Made by a program: the position numbers and the translations under genes. The notes below the pieces were generated by a model, which ran no database searches, was not told the origin of the DNA, and saw only the letters and a list, made by a program, of their open reading frames with translations. A stretch of 64,000 bases of DNA from an uncultured Bacteroidales bacterium (lineage in GTDB: Bacteria; Bacteroidota; Bacteroidia; Bacteroidales; FEN-979), in contig CAIQUS010000014.1 in assembly GCA_903875045.1 (NCBI GenBank), positions 1 to 64,000 of the forward strand, given 5' to 3'. Position 1 is the first letter of the stretch. The number at the start of each line of letters is the position of its first letter. Shown here in pieces: positions 1 to 11,000 of the stretch.

Positions 1-984
1 CAGGGAACTTATGATGTTACGATCGACTGGCAATCCTTTGGGCCGGCAATTATTGCTGTGACCGGAACCAACAACACAACTACCTGTGTTTCTTCCTCAA
101 CTCATTCACTTACCATTCATCCTAAACCTCTTCCATCTTTCACCGCATGTTTTGAAGTAACCACTACTCCCGGGGCTAAAAAATTCACCCTGCGCGGTGC
201 AACACCCTATGTGGGCAGCCAGGGTGTGTATTCCGGTAACAGGGTCAGTTACAATGTCACATCAGGAAATTATGAGTTTGACCCGTTCGGAGCCAGCGCC
301 GGTGCTTATCCGGTACTGTATACATTTACAAACAACTTTGGATGCACCGCCAGCGCAGGGCCGGTGAACATCATCGTTCAAAACGGCAGCTTTTATTGTG
401 GTGGTGACCTCACCGATGTGCGCGATGGAAAAACATATCCAACTGCCATGATTGGCGGAAGGTGCTGGATGACCCGGAACCTTGCCTATGGCACCACCCT
501 GGATCCTCCGACCACACCGCAAACCGATAATTGTATTATCGAAAAGTATTGCCTGGCCTCCGATCCGGCCTGCTCAGGGTATGGAGCCCTTTACCAGTGG
601 GATGAACTCATGCGCTACGGATCAACTTCGGCACACCAGGGTATCTGCCCGCCCGAATGGCATGTTCCGTCAGAAGCAGAATGGCAGGTACTCATCAATA
701 ATATTTCAACGAACGCACCCACCCCCGCTGATGCACTTGCAGCCGGTTTTCTCAAAGACCTGTCTCTCAATCCCGGTTTTTTTGCGCTGCTCGAAGGCCT
801 ATACTATATCAACAACACCTGGAGCTTCACAACCGGAAATTTAACCGGAACCATGTATTGGACTTCAGGGTTAAACACACAAAATCTGTCGCTTGCCCGC
901 GGAGTGAACATTTACAACCCCAGCGTATCACGATACTGGAGCAGCAGGGGAAATGCATTTTCGGTGAGGTGTATGAAGGATTAG
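1..984 (+). CDS. C-terminal part of a secreted PKD-like/FISUMP-domain protein (5' truncated by window edge)
   Basis: Frame is open from base 1 (QGTYDVTIDWQSFGPAIIAVTG...). C-terminus CGGDLTDVRDGKTYPTAMIGGRCWMTRNLAYG...GICPPEWHVPSEAEW...YWTSG...FSVRCMKD is a FISUMP/Fib_succ_major domain; close paralogue of the C-terminus of 2112-7973. Confidence 0.9.
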   Translation, partial: QGTYDVTIDWQSFGPAIIAVTGTNNTTTCVSSSTHSLTIHPKPLPSFTACFEVTTTPGAKKFTLRGATPYVGSQGVYSGNRVSYNVTSGNYEFDPFGASAGAYPVLYTFTNNFGCTASAGPVNIIVQNGSFYCGGDLTDVRDGKTYPTAMIGGRCWMTRNLAYGTTLDPPTTPQTDNCIIEKYCLASDPACSGYGALYQWDELMRYGSTSAHQGICPPEWHVPSEAEWQVLINNISTNAPTPADALAAGFLKDLSLNPGFFALLEGLYYINNTWSFTTGNLTGTMYWTSGLNTQNLSLARGVNIYNPSVSRYWSSRGNAFSVRCMKD

Positions 985-989
985 GCTTC

Positions 990-1616
990 CTAAGCGAGGT
1001 AATCCCTTACTGCCTTTTGGATCCCTTTTTTAACAAGCGGCCAGGTTTGGTTTTTAAAGCTTACCGGCGTCTCGCTATGATCCGCATCATTAAAATATGT
1101 AATCGCATTGGGAATGCTAATTGCCAAAATTTGATCTGGATATTTTTGTTTATGAAAGGATATGAGTTTTTCCAAAGAAAAATGTTGTAATAACTCGTAC
1201 AAATCCCAGAAGTCTTTTTTTCTTCCTCTGCCCAGAATAGCTTGAATTTTCATTGCACCAATATCACCACTGCTATACATTCGGATATTGTCCTCACATT
1301 CTATGGCTGCAATTGGCAATTGTGGAATATAAACGATATCAACTTTAACGTTTTTAATGTAACAGAAAATTCCAAATTTCTTATGTCCGCCTTCATAAAT
1401 AAACTCATTTCCAAAAATTTGTCTTAACTCGGTTTCTATGAGGATATGATCAAATTTATTATGAAAAAACAAATCCAGATCAATAGAACTGCGGTGCCCA
1501 TAACGAAGCGATAACGCGGTTCCTCCTACCAGTGAAAATGGTTGAAGTGAAGGCATGCCCATAATCCTTTTCAGTACGGAAAAAGTTCCGGGTTCGACTG
1601 TCTCAGTATGTAACAT
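990..1616 (-). CDS. AbiEii/AbiGii-type nucleotidyltransferase (toxin-like) protein
   Basis: FSLVGGTALSLRYGHRSSIDLDLFF nucleotidyltransferase motif (GGTAL...R...DLDLF) and KKDFWDLYELL typical of the AbiEii family. Confidence 0.85.
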   Translation of the reverse strand: MLHTETVEPGTFSVLKRIMGMPSLQPFSLVGGTALSLRYGHRSSIDLDLFFHNKFDHILIETELRQIFGNEFIYEGGHKKFGIFCYIKNVKVDIVYIPQLPIAAIECEDNIRMYSSGDIGAMKIQAILGRGRKKDFWDLYELLQHFSLEKLISFHKQKYPDQILAISIPNAITYFNDADHSETPVSFKNQTWPLVKKGIQKAVRDYLA

Positions 1617-1873
1617 CTGAATTCACTTAAAGGTTTATCAATCACTGCACTCGCCAGATGTATCCTGTGTTCTGGTAAAAACTTTGCATTCAATAAGGCC
1701 TGGGTAACCTTTTCATCACCATAGTAACGGCGGCAATTGCGGATATCCTCCACATCGCCCCGCTCAAACACCCGTTCAATCACAAAATTGGCCCTGAGGT
1801 CATAGTCCATTTTTTCAAAATTGACATCCCAGAAAATCCGTTTGTTAAATATCGGTTTTTGTTTCCCTTCCAT
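1571..1873 (-). CDS. Small antitoxin-like protein (DUF6922-like), overlapping the AbiEii-type gene
   Basis: FNKRIFWDVNFEKMDYDLRANFVIERVFERGDVEDIRNCRRYYG resembles small proteins commonly paired with AbiEii nucleotidyltransferases; ATG at 1873; 46 bp overlap with the downstream gene. Confidence 0.7.
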   Translation of the reverse strand: MEGKQKPIFNKRIFWDVNFEKMDYDLRANFVIERVFERGDVEDIRNCRRYYGDEKVTQALLNAKFLPEHRIHLASAVIDKPLSEFRCYILRQSNPELFPY

Positions 1874-2111
1874 TTGACAAAGGTAAAGATAATCATGAAA
1901 AATTATCAACGAGGCGCTCAATTCGCAAACTGAATAATACAGTCCAAACCAACCCTATCAATGCATCATTATTTGACAGAAATACCTTTGTCCTGCAATG
2001 AATTAAAGATTAATTTGTAAATTTGCACCACTAAAAGCAACCTGTTCACATTTTCGTTGTCATTAGTATAATGGAAATCTTCACCAGGAACTATAAAGCT
2101 GCAAATCCAGA

Positions 2112-5100
2112 ATGACATTTCGGTTCGCATACCTAATCTCTTTCTTTCTCGTTTTCATTCAGAACATTTTTAGTCAATCAAGCACTGACAGTTGCCATAA
2201 AGCGGATGTTTTTTGCGGGAACAATGTGATTACCTATCCTGCAACTGTTGGCCCCGGTAGCGCCGGTCAGGGAATACCAGCTGAAAACAATTTACCTCCC
2301 GACGGGTGGGGATGTTTGAGTTTACGGCCAAATCCGGCCTGGTTTTTTATGCAAATCGGTGATCCCGGGCTGGTAACAATTTATATAACCAACCATAAGC
2401 AGGATCCGCCCGCACCCCCAAACCCACAGGACAATGACATCGATTTTATCTGCTGGGGGCCCTACACTTCTCCAACTGGAGCGTGTACCAATGATTTGAC
2501 ACCCGCACACATCATTGATTGCAGCTATTCAGGAGAACACAGTGAAACCTGCACCATTCTGAACGCACAAACCGGAGAATTCTATCTGTTATGTATTACA
2601 AACTTTGACAATACAGCAACAGATATTACCTTCAGCCAATCGAATTTTGGGCAAGTCGGTGCGGGCAACACCAACTGCAACATCGTACTCAACTGCTCTG
2701 TACTTTCAATAACCACAGAACCAACCACCTGCGATCCCGGAACGGGAACTTTTACACTGAATGGCACCATCGAATTTACAAATCCTCCCGCCACCGGGGT
2801 TTTATTGTTAAAGGATGTCACTGCCAGCCCAATCATGCAGACTCAGCTTGTACCACCTTTTATCAGTCCGATGAACTACTCCATCCCCAATATTCCCTGC
2901 GACGGACTCCTTCATACCCTGGTTGCAAGTTTCTCTGACGCTGTGAATCCATGCAATCTGGATAGCGCTTATCAGGCTCCTATTCCCCCATGCCCTTCGG
3001 GGGTTATCAGTGGAGGAGGCCCTGTGTGCAACGATGGAACCAGTCAAACCAACGTAAGCATTGCCGTTGTCGGAGCAGCAGGCCCATACAACTTCACTTA
3101 TGCCATCAATGGGGTCAACCAACCACCTGTTACCAATTATGCGGGGTCTCTTCCTTATATAATTAATACCAACACACCGGGAACCTATACACTCATTTCA
3201 ACCTCAAACAGCTCCTGCTCAGGATCGTCATCAGGATCAGCAACTATTTCACTGGTACCCATCCCTGTGGCCCCTGTTCCGGTAAATCCTGCGAATTATT
3301 CCTGTGGGAATGACAGGGTACCCCTACTGGTTACAGATATTCCCGGAGTTGCCGTCAACTGGTATGATGCAGCTTCAGGAGGCATCAAACTCTTTACAGG
3401 AAACCCTTTCTTGACACCGGTTTTAACCGCTACCACTACTTTTTATGCCGAAGCCGAAAGCATTACCGGCAATTGTAAAAGTTTGACAAGAACGCCTCTT
3501 ACTGCAGAGGTTCGGCCTGTTCCGGCAGTTTCAAATGCCTCAACATCAATGAGTATCTGTTCTGGAGAACCCTGGTCTGTACCCTTGACCTCGACGCCGG
3601 CCGGCGCTTCATTCAATTGGACTGCAGGTTGTCTCCCTATCGGGTCAGTAAGTGGTTTTGTCACCCCGGCCGCAGGAAACATACTAAGTGATCCTCTCAT
3701 CAATACAACTACAGGACCTGGTGTCGTGAAATATCAGGTTACGCCAACCTTGAATCAATGTGACGGAATTCCAGTCCCATTCAACATCACCGTCAACCCA
3801 AAACCCATCCCTGCATTCGTTCAGTCATCTGCCTCAGTTTGTGAAGGGGCTCAAAGTGTTATTTACAGCACCCACCCCGGGATGACAAATTACCTTTGGA
3901 GCATCTCTTCAGGGGGAACGATTACATCCGGGCAAACAACCAATACTGTTGAAGTAAACTGGTCGGTTGTTGGATCAGGTACCGACCGCTGGATTGAAGT
4001 AAATTATACAGATGCAAATGGTTGCGTAGCGGAAAACCCAACCAGGATCTATGTTACCGTGAAGCCAATTCCCAATGTGGTGGCAACACCATCCACCCTG
4101 GATATCTGCAGCGGGCAAACTGCCGCCATCCAGTTTGAATCAACAGTGGCCGGAACCATTGGATCAACGCAATTCAACTGGACACTGACTGCGGGAACAG
4201 GAGTATCACCAAATACACTCTCCGGATCAGGAACAATCAACCAGGCTTTCACATCTGTCAGCAGTGCCATTGAACCAGTTCTTTTCCAGATCACTCCTTT
4301 GGCTAACGGTTGCAGCCCGGCAAATCCTGCACCTTACACATTGAACGTCAAACCAGTTCCGAATCTAACCACGGCCCCCATCAGCCCGCTCTGCTCGGGA
4401 AATTTGACCAATATCAATCTTTTGTCAAGTGTAGCAGGGACACAGTTCACATGGACTGCCTCAGTCCTTTCAGGTTCAGCCACCGGACAAACAAATTCAG
4501 TGGTTCCGGGTGTTCTGATAAATGATCAACTCATCAATACCGGGAATGACGATGCTGTTATTCGTTATACCATCATCCCCCATGCCAATGGATGCAACGG
4601 AATCAGTTACAATTATGATGTGACCGTTCATCCTGTTCCGCTGTTGACCAATTCACCGAAATTAAAGGAGATTTGCCAGGGAAACGCAACAGCAATCACA
4701 CTCACCTCCAATGTTACTGGGTCCCAATTTACCTGGACATGTGCACAACCCTCCGGAAATGTGACCGGATGGGCGAACAGTTCAACTCCCGGAACCACAA
4801 TTGACCAGATTCTCCAACTTGCCATTTTTACCCTCGACTCCGTAATTTACCATATAACCCCCAGTGCCAGTGGCTGTTTTGGCCTGGATGCAAATTACAA
4901 GGTCATTGTAAACCCGGTACCCAGGGTAACCAATACGCCAATGCACGACACCATCTGTTCTGCCACCCAGGCCAATGTTGCGCTTACTGCCACTTGCGCC
5001 GGAACCAGTTTTTCCTGGTCGGGTGCTCTGGGAACAGGAAACATCACCGGTTTCGGAACCGGCAACACCCCTCTCATTTCTGAAACACTGATAAACCATG

Positions 5101-7973
5101 GAAACACTACAGGATCGGTGATATACACGGTCATACCCCACGCCGGGCTTTGTCTTGGCAGCGACACCCTTTACACGGTGTATGTTTACCCAAAACCGGG
5201 ACTGACCACCGCTCCACTTAATACAACCATTTGCTCGGGAACCCTCATCACCATTCCACTCACTTCGAATGTTGCCAATGCCAGTTATTCATGGACAGCA
5301 TCGGCAAGTTCAGCCTCGGTAGCAGGTTTCGGCCCGGGGAACGGGACAAACATTACTCAAACAATCACAAACTCAGGCACTACGATCGAAACGGTAACTT
5401 ACACGATCACACCAAGGGCCAATGGATGCAACGGCGACAATTTTACTTACATTGTCACAGTAAATCCAGTCCCCCATCTGATGAATTCACAACCTGATCC
5501 AGTCTGCTCCGGAACAACTCTGAACATCCCATTGATACCGGATGTAACCGGCAGTACTTTTACATGGAATGCATCCTGTTTGCCCGTTGGGTCTGTCACG
5601 GGTTTTACCGCAAACCAGGCCACTGGTATAAATGTGATAGCCGAAACACTGACAAATACCGGGAATATTGTTTCCACAGTTACATACCTGATCACTCCTC
5701 ATGCAAATGGGTGTTCAGGATCAATAGCCGGACTGACCCTGCCGGTCAACCCCAGCCCGGTGATATCATGTTCTGCAGGACAATCCATTTGCTCCGGGAC
5801 GGCTTTTACGCCGATTACACTTAATTCCACAGTTGCAGGGACCCTGTTTTCCTGGTCGGCTTCCTGCCCGGTGGGAAGCATCAATCCTTGTCCCATAGCC
5901 CCCGGCACAGGAAGCCCGGTTCCCTCTGTGACTTTCATGAATGTCACAGATATCCAGCAAACCATAACCTATTCAGTCAATTCGTCATTTAATGGTTGTC
6001 CCGGGTCCTCTACAACACATGTTGTTACAGTAAACCCAAGTCCAACAGTAACCAACTGGCCACTCGAACAAACAATTTGCTCTGGCCAAACCAGTATAAA
6101 GGTAAACCTTACCTCAACAGTATTGGGAACAACTTTTTCCTGGACCGCCTCTACAACCGCCCCCATCACAGGATTTTCATTGGCCGGTTCTGACAATATC
6201 CCTGCTCAGACACTTTCAATTCCAACAGGGAATACTGGTTTTGTAACCTATCACATCATTCCGTCCTTCACCGGCGGCACATCCTGCCCCGGCGCACCCA
6301 CCGATTATAAAATCCATGTCAATTCGCTTCCTACACCTGTGATCACTGGTCCAACCCTGGTTTGTGAACTGCAACCGGATGTAAAATATGCAACACCAAA
6401 TGTCCCTGGCCATTCATTCAACTGGATCATCACCGGGGCAACCAGCGTGATCAATGCCGGCACAAATGAAGTGACAGTTACCTGGGGTCCTTATACCACC
6501 TCGCCCGGAACGCTTGTGCTCACCGAAACCATTGATGCGACAGGCTGCCAGCAAACCACAGTAGTTACCCATGTCGTGTTACAGCAACGACCAATTCCAA
6601 CACTTACCGGACCGGAATCTGTATGCATTGGATCCACAAATAAAATTTATCAAACCGAACCGGGAATGTCGAATTATGCATGGTCGGTTACCGGCGGTAG
6701 CATTACTGCCGGGGGGGGCGCTGGCAGTCCTTCAGCAACTGTTACCTGGAATACAGTCGGTACACAAACCATAGAGGTGAATTATACCAATTCACTGAAT
6801 TGTCCCGGATTCCCTGCCAAACAGTTGATTGTTACGGTCAATCCTTTGCCCAATACGGTCATCTCCCAGGGATCAGGACCTGTTTGTGAATCTATGCCGC
6901 ATACCTATCAGGTGCCTGCTGATCCTGCATCTTCCTTTTTATGGACAATTACGCCTGCAACCAGGGGAATAGTTTCCGCAGGACAGGGTAACAGCAACAT
7001 CAGCATCGACTGGTACACCAGTGGAGGTGCAGTTGTTGCGGTAACAGGTACCAATACCACCACAGGTTGTATCTCCTCCTCCACTTTTCCGGTGATTGTC
7101 AATCCAAAACCATCACCTGTTTTCACGGGATGCTTTGATTTAACCACCACCCCAAATGCAAAAAAAATTATTCTTCGCGGAGGAAATCCGGCATTGTCTT
7201 CACAAGGAGTTTATTCGGGAAACAGAGTTTCATTGAACAATATCTCCGGTCAATACGAATTTGATCCCACAGGTGCAAGCGCAGGATCTTACCCCATAAC
7301 CTATACCTATACCAATACGTTTGGATGCCCGGCAAGTGCATCACCGGTTTCCATTACCATTACCAATAACACTTTTTTTTGTGGTGGCAAACTAACAGAT
7401 GTACGTGATGGAAGGCAATACCAAACCGCTACCCTTTCAGGCCGTTGCTGGATGACTGAGAACCTTGGTTATGGTGCAATTTTACCAAATGTGCCCGCAA
7501 CACCCCAAACCGACAATTGTGTCGTCGAAAAATATTGTTTACCCGCTGATGCAGGTTGTACCAGCAATGGCGGGTTGTACCAGTGGGATGAACTGTTGGA
7601 TTATTCAGCTTCAGCCAGTACAAAAGGCATTTGCCCACCGGAATGGCATGTTCCGTCAGAAACGGAATGGCAGCAGCTAATTGACAACCTCGTTCCAGGA
7701 ATCGGCGCCCCAAATGCCAATGCCGCTGTATCACCGGAATTAAAAGACATTTTTCTTACCGGTGGATTTCATGGTCTTCTGACCGGTTTCAATTACCTTG
7801 ACAACACCTGGGTTTTCAACTCCGGCCCTGTGACGGCAACAATGTATTGGACATCAACGGCCTCCAACATGGACCACAGCACTTCCCGTGGCCTCAACAT
7901 CTATACTCCAAGCATTTCACGGTACTCAGGGAGCAGGGCAAATTCATTCCCTGTGCGGTGCGTAAAAGATTAG
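2112..7973 (+). CDS. Giant secreted protein: signal peptide, N-terminal NPAW...ILNAQTG module, multiple PKD-like repeats, C-terminal FISUMP domain (1953 aa)
   Basis: MTFRFAYLISFFLVFIQNIFSQ signal peptide; about nine units of the type ICSGT...LTSNV.G..F.WTAS...G.VTGF...VTY.ITP.ANGC.G...Y.VTVNP; FISUMP C-terminus FCGGKLTDVRDGRQY...WMTENLGYG...PVRCVKD. Confidence 0.93.
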   Translation: MTFRFAYLISFFLVFIQNIFSQSSTDSCHKADVFCGNNVITYPATVGPGSAGQGIPAENNLPPDGWGCLSLRPNPAWFFMQIGDPGLVTIYITNHKQDPPAPPNPQDNDIDFICWGPYTSPTGACTNDLTPAHIIDCSYSGEHSETCTILNAQTGEFYLLCITNFDNTATDITFSQSNFGQVGAGNTNCNIVLNCSVLSITTEPTTCDPGTGTFTLNGTIEFTNPPATGVLLLKDVTASPIMQTQLVPPFISPMNYSIPNIPCDGLLHTLVASFSDAVNPCNLDSAYQAPIPPCPSGVISGGGPVCNDGTSQTNVSIAVVGAAGPYNFTYAINGVNQPPVTNYAGSLPYIINTNTPGTYTLISTSNSSCSGSSSGSATISLVPIPVAPVPVNPANYSCGNDRVPLLVTDIPGVAVNWYDAASGGIKLFTGNPFLTPVLTATTTFYAEAESITGNCKSLTRTPLTAEVRPVPAVSNASTSMSICSGEPWSVPLTSTPAGASFNWTAGCLPIGSVSGFVTPAAGNILSDPLINTTTGPGVVKYQVTPTLNQCDGIPVPFNITVNPKPIPAFVQSSASVCEGAQSVIYSTHPGMTNYLWSISSGGTITSGQTTNTVEVNWSVVGSGTDRWIEVNYTDANGCVAENPTRIYVTVKPIPNVVATPSTLDICSGQTAAIQFESTVAGTIGSTQFNWTLTAGTGVSPNTLSGSGTINQAFTSVSSAIEPVLFQITPLANGCSPANPAPYTLNVKPVPNLTTAPISPLCSGNLTNINLLSSVAGTQFTWTASVLSGSATGQTNSVVPGVLINDQLINTGNDDAVIRYTIIPHANGCNGISYNYDVTVHPVPLLTNSPKLKEICQGNATAITLTSNVTGSQFTWTCAQPSGNVTGWANSSTPGTTIDQILQLAIFTLDSVIYHITPSASGCFGLDANYKVIVNPVPRVTNTPMHDTICSATQANVALTATCAGTSFSWSGALGTGNITGFGTGNTPLISETLINHGNTTGSVIYTVIPHAGLCLGSDTLYTVYVYPKPGLTTAPLNTTICSGTLITIPLTSNVANASYSWTASASSASVAGFGPGNGTNITQTITNSGTTIETVTYTITPRANGCNGDNFTYIVTVNPVPHLMNSQPDPVCSGTTLNIPLIPDVTGSTFTWNASCLPVGSVTGFTANQATGINVIAETLTNTGNIVSTVTYLITPHANGCSGSIAGLTLPVNPSPVISCSAGQSICSGTAFTPITLNSTVAGTLFSWSASCPVGSINPCPIAPGTGSPVPSVTFMNVTDIQQTITYSVNSSFNGCPGSSTTHVVTVNPSPTVTNWPLEQTICSGQTSIKVNLTSTVLGTTFSWTASTTAPITGFSLAGSDNIPAQTLSIPTGNTGFVTYHIIPSFTGGTSCPGAPTDYKIHVNSLPTPVITGPTLVCELQPDVKYATPNVPGHSFNWIITGATSVINAGTNEVTVTWGPYTTSPGTLVLTETIDATGCQQTTVVTHVVLQQRPIPTLTGPESVCIGSTNKIYQTEPGMSNYAWSVTGGSITAGGGAGSPSATVTWNTVGTQTIEVNYTNSLNCPGFPAKQLIVTVNPLPNTVISQGSGPVCESMPHTYQVPADPASSFLWTITPATRGIVSAGQGNSNISIDWYTSGGAVVAVTGTNTTTGCISSSTFPVIVNPKPSPVFTGCFDLTTTPNAKKIILRGGNPALSSQGVYSGNRVSLNNISGQYEFDPTGASAGSYPITYTYTNTFGCPASASPVSITITNNTFFCGGKLTDVRDGRQYQTATLSGRCWMTENLGYGAILPNVPATPQTDNCVVEKYCLPADAGCTSNGGLYQWDELLDYSASASTKGICPPEWHVPSETEWQQLIDNLVPGIGAPNANAAVSPELKDIFLTGGFHGLLTGFNYLDNTWVFNSGPVTATMYWTSTASNMDHSTSRGLNIYTPSISRYSGSRANSFPVRCVKD

Positions 7974-8021
7974 TTTATTTATTATTGTATCTTTATAGAA
8001 CTTTTTAAGGTCATTCACAGA

Positions 8022-11000
8022 ATGAAGATTCGTTCCATTTTTTGTCACCTCCTTTTCTGGTTTCTGGTTTCAATTTTACCATTGGAATCAAGATCACAAT
8101 TAACTGTTGTTCAGGGATCTGACATCGGAATGACGCCACTTGAATTTGTTCAGACATATCTTGTCGGTACCGGTGTTGCTGTTTCGAATGCAACATATAA
8201 CGGATCATCCGAACCACTCAACAGCACAAATCGTATTCCCCTGAAGGCGAGGGATCAGGTTGGTTCATTTTCTAATGCAGGAGGAGCGATTAGCCAACTG
8301 GGCATCGGTGGTGGTGTGCTCCTGTCAACCGGATATGCAGCAAATGCCAAAGCCGGATTGAACCCTGATGCTGACATGTGGGGAACCAGCCAGCCAGCTG
8401 AAAGCGACCCTGATCTGGTAATTCTTGCAGGCATCACCGTCCATGACAAATCTATTCTTGAGTTTGACTTTGTTCCGCAAACCGATGTGGTCACCTTCAG
8501 GTATGTGTTTAGCTCCATCGAATTTGATGGATTTTGCGGATCAATCAACGATGCTTTTGGCCTGTTTCTGAGCGGCCCCGGCATTGCCGGAGGATTGGGA
8601 TTTGTAAATGATGCAGTCAACATAGCATTGTTGCCAAACAGCACTAATTATGTGACCATTTTTAATATTTGCGCCGCAGATCAGGGAAATACCGGAAACG
8701 GCGTTTATTCATGGTGGAATGTAAAAAAGGATTTCTTTTCATATAACCGGCTCACCTACGTTTTCTCTGCTTCATACTCAATCGTTTGCAACCAGACATA
8801 CCACATGAAATTTGCCATTGGTGATGCTTCTGACGGGGTGCTGGATTCAGGTGTTTTCCTCGAGCAAAACAGTTTCTCCAGCAATAATATTACAAGTTCT
8901 ACCTCATTCTCCAATCCACTTACCGGCCAGCTGCTTGTTGAAGGATGCAGCAATGCATCACTAATCTATACGATTCCACAACCACAGGCCACCAACCTGG
9001 TAATTGACCTTGCAATTCATCCTTCAGGAACTGCTACCCAGGCAGATATTCTGCCGAATCCCTTCCCGTTACATGCAACCATTCCAGCCGGACAACTGCA
9101 ATCAACACCAATCCTAATCATTCCTGTCTCTGACGGAATTCCTGAACCGATTGAGAACCTGGTGATCAAAGGCACCACCGTTACTTGCAATATCACAAAC
9201 GAAATCACAGCTGATTACTCCATCAAGGATTATACGCCGCTTTCCATTGGACTGGGAAATCTCACAATTTGCGATGGTTCACCGGCAACATTAAACGCAG
9301 GTATCACCGGTGGACAACCCGTGTTGCCTTCCAACACCTACCATTATCTCTGGAGTACAGCAGATACCACCCCAGTCATTGTGGTCAATCCTCCTGCCGG
9401 CCACCATCTTTATTCGGTAACCGTCACCGATGCATGCAATCAATCGGGCAGCAAAGAAATTTCTGTCGACATCGGGACAACCCCGGCATCAGCCGGTTCC
9501 ATTACCGGCACCTCCACCATTTGCACGCCAGCTATCGGAAACACCTATACTGTGCCTGTCATTACAGGCGCTGACAGTTATATCTGGACCCTCCCTTTTG
9601 GTGCAACCATCACTTCCGGGCAGAACACAAATTCCATAACGGTTGATTTTGGCACATCAGCCACCTCAGGGATCATGAGTGTAAAGGCGCACAGCAACTT
9701 TTGCGGCGATGGGGCACCCTCGATACTCAACCTTGTCGTCAACCCGGCTGTGCAAGCCGCCGGACCGATCACCGGGGCTTCAACTGTGTGCCAGGGGTCC
9801 GCACAGTTTACATATTCCATTGCACCCATTGCATTTGTCACTGATTATGAATGGTTAGTCCCTGCAGGGGTCACCATCATCAGTGGAACCAATACAAACC
9901 AAATTACCTGCGTATTCACAACTTCAGCAGCTTCAGGTAATTTTTCGGTTCGGGGATTCAACCTTGATTGCGGATTTGGGCTCCCTGCTATCAAGCCGGT
10001 ACTGGTAAACCCTATGGTCGGACCTGCAGGGCCAATCACAGGCCCCTCCGTGGTTTGCCAGGGCCCCGATCAGGTAAACTATACCATTACCCCGCTTGCT
10101 TTTGCAACTTCGTATGAGTGGTCTGTACCATCAGGGGTCACCATCCTGAATGGCACCAATACAAATCAGATAACCTGTATCTTCACCTCCTCCGCCGTGT
10201 CAGGCAATTTCTCAGTAAGAGGACACAACGCCGAATGTGGCTTTGGCTTGCCAATGGTGATGCCAGTCACGGTAAACCCGCTGCCAGGGCCAGCCGGGGC
10301 TATCTCCGGTCCCGTTACTATCTGCCAGGGAACTGATCCGGTGATATATTCTGTCACACCTGTTTCCAATTCAACTTTGTACGAGTGGTCGGTACCTTCA
10401 GGGGTTACCATCCAGAGTGGTTTAAACACCAACCAGATCACCTGTATTTTTACCCCCGCGGCAATTTCAGGTACTTTCTCAGTGAGAGGTTACAATGCCC
10501 AATGCTATTTCGGAACACCTGCCGTAAAGCCAGTCATCGTAAACCCATTGCCCGGACCAGCCGGTCTCATCACAAGCATCAATGGTTCCAATGTTTGTGT
10601 GCCTCAAACTGGTATCGCATATCAGGTAAACCCGATTACGAATGTGTCAGCATACAACTGGGTTTATACAGGAAATGGCGCAACACTGAACAATCACAGT
10701 GCTTCGCTTATCATTGATTATTCAGCTGCGGCAACCTCAGGAGGACTTAAGGTGAACGGGGAGAATGCCTGTGGTGCGGGCCCTGAATCCATGGTTTACC
10801 CAATTACCGTCAACCCAAAACCGGCTGTCAGCTTTTTACCTTGTATGGAGGTGAAGACTACCAAGAATGGCAGCCCGGTCATGCTCAGAGGTGGCAGCCC
10901 GGTTGGGCCAGGAGGTAATTACAGCGGGAACGGTATCTCACAACTGAGCCCGGGAGTATTTATTTTTGATCCGGCAAACAACAATGTTATTGGCGGAGGA

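Noticed and set aside
2322-7734. Numerous short ORFs on both strands overlapping the 1953-aa gene
   Set aside because: They overlap a long ORF with clear domain content, have biased composition typical of antisense or shifted frames, and show no recognisable domain.
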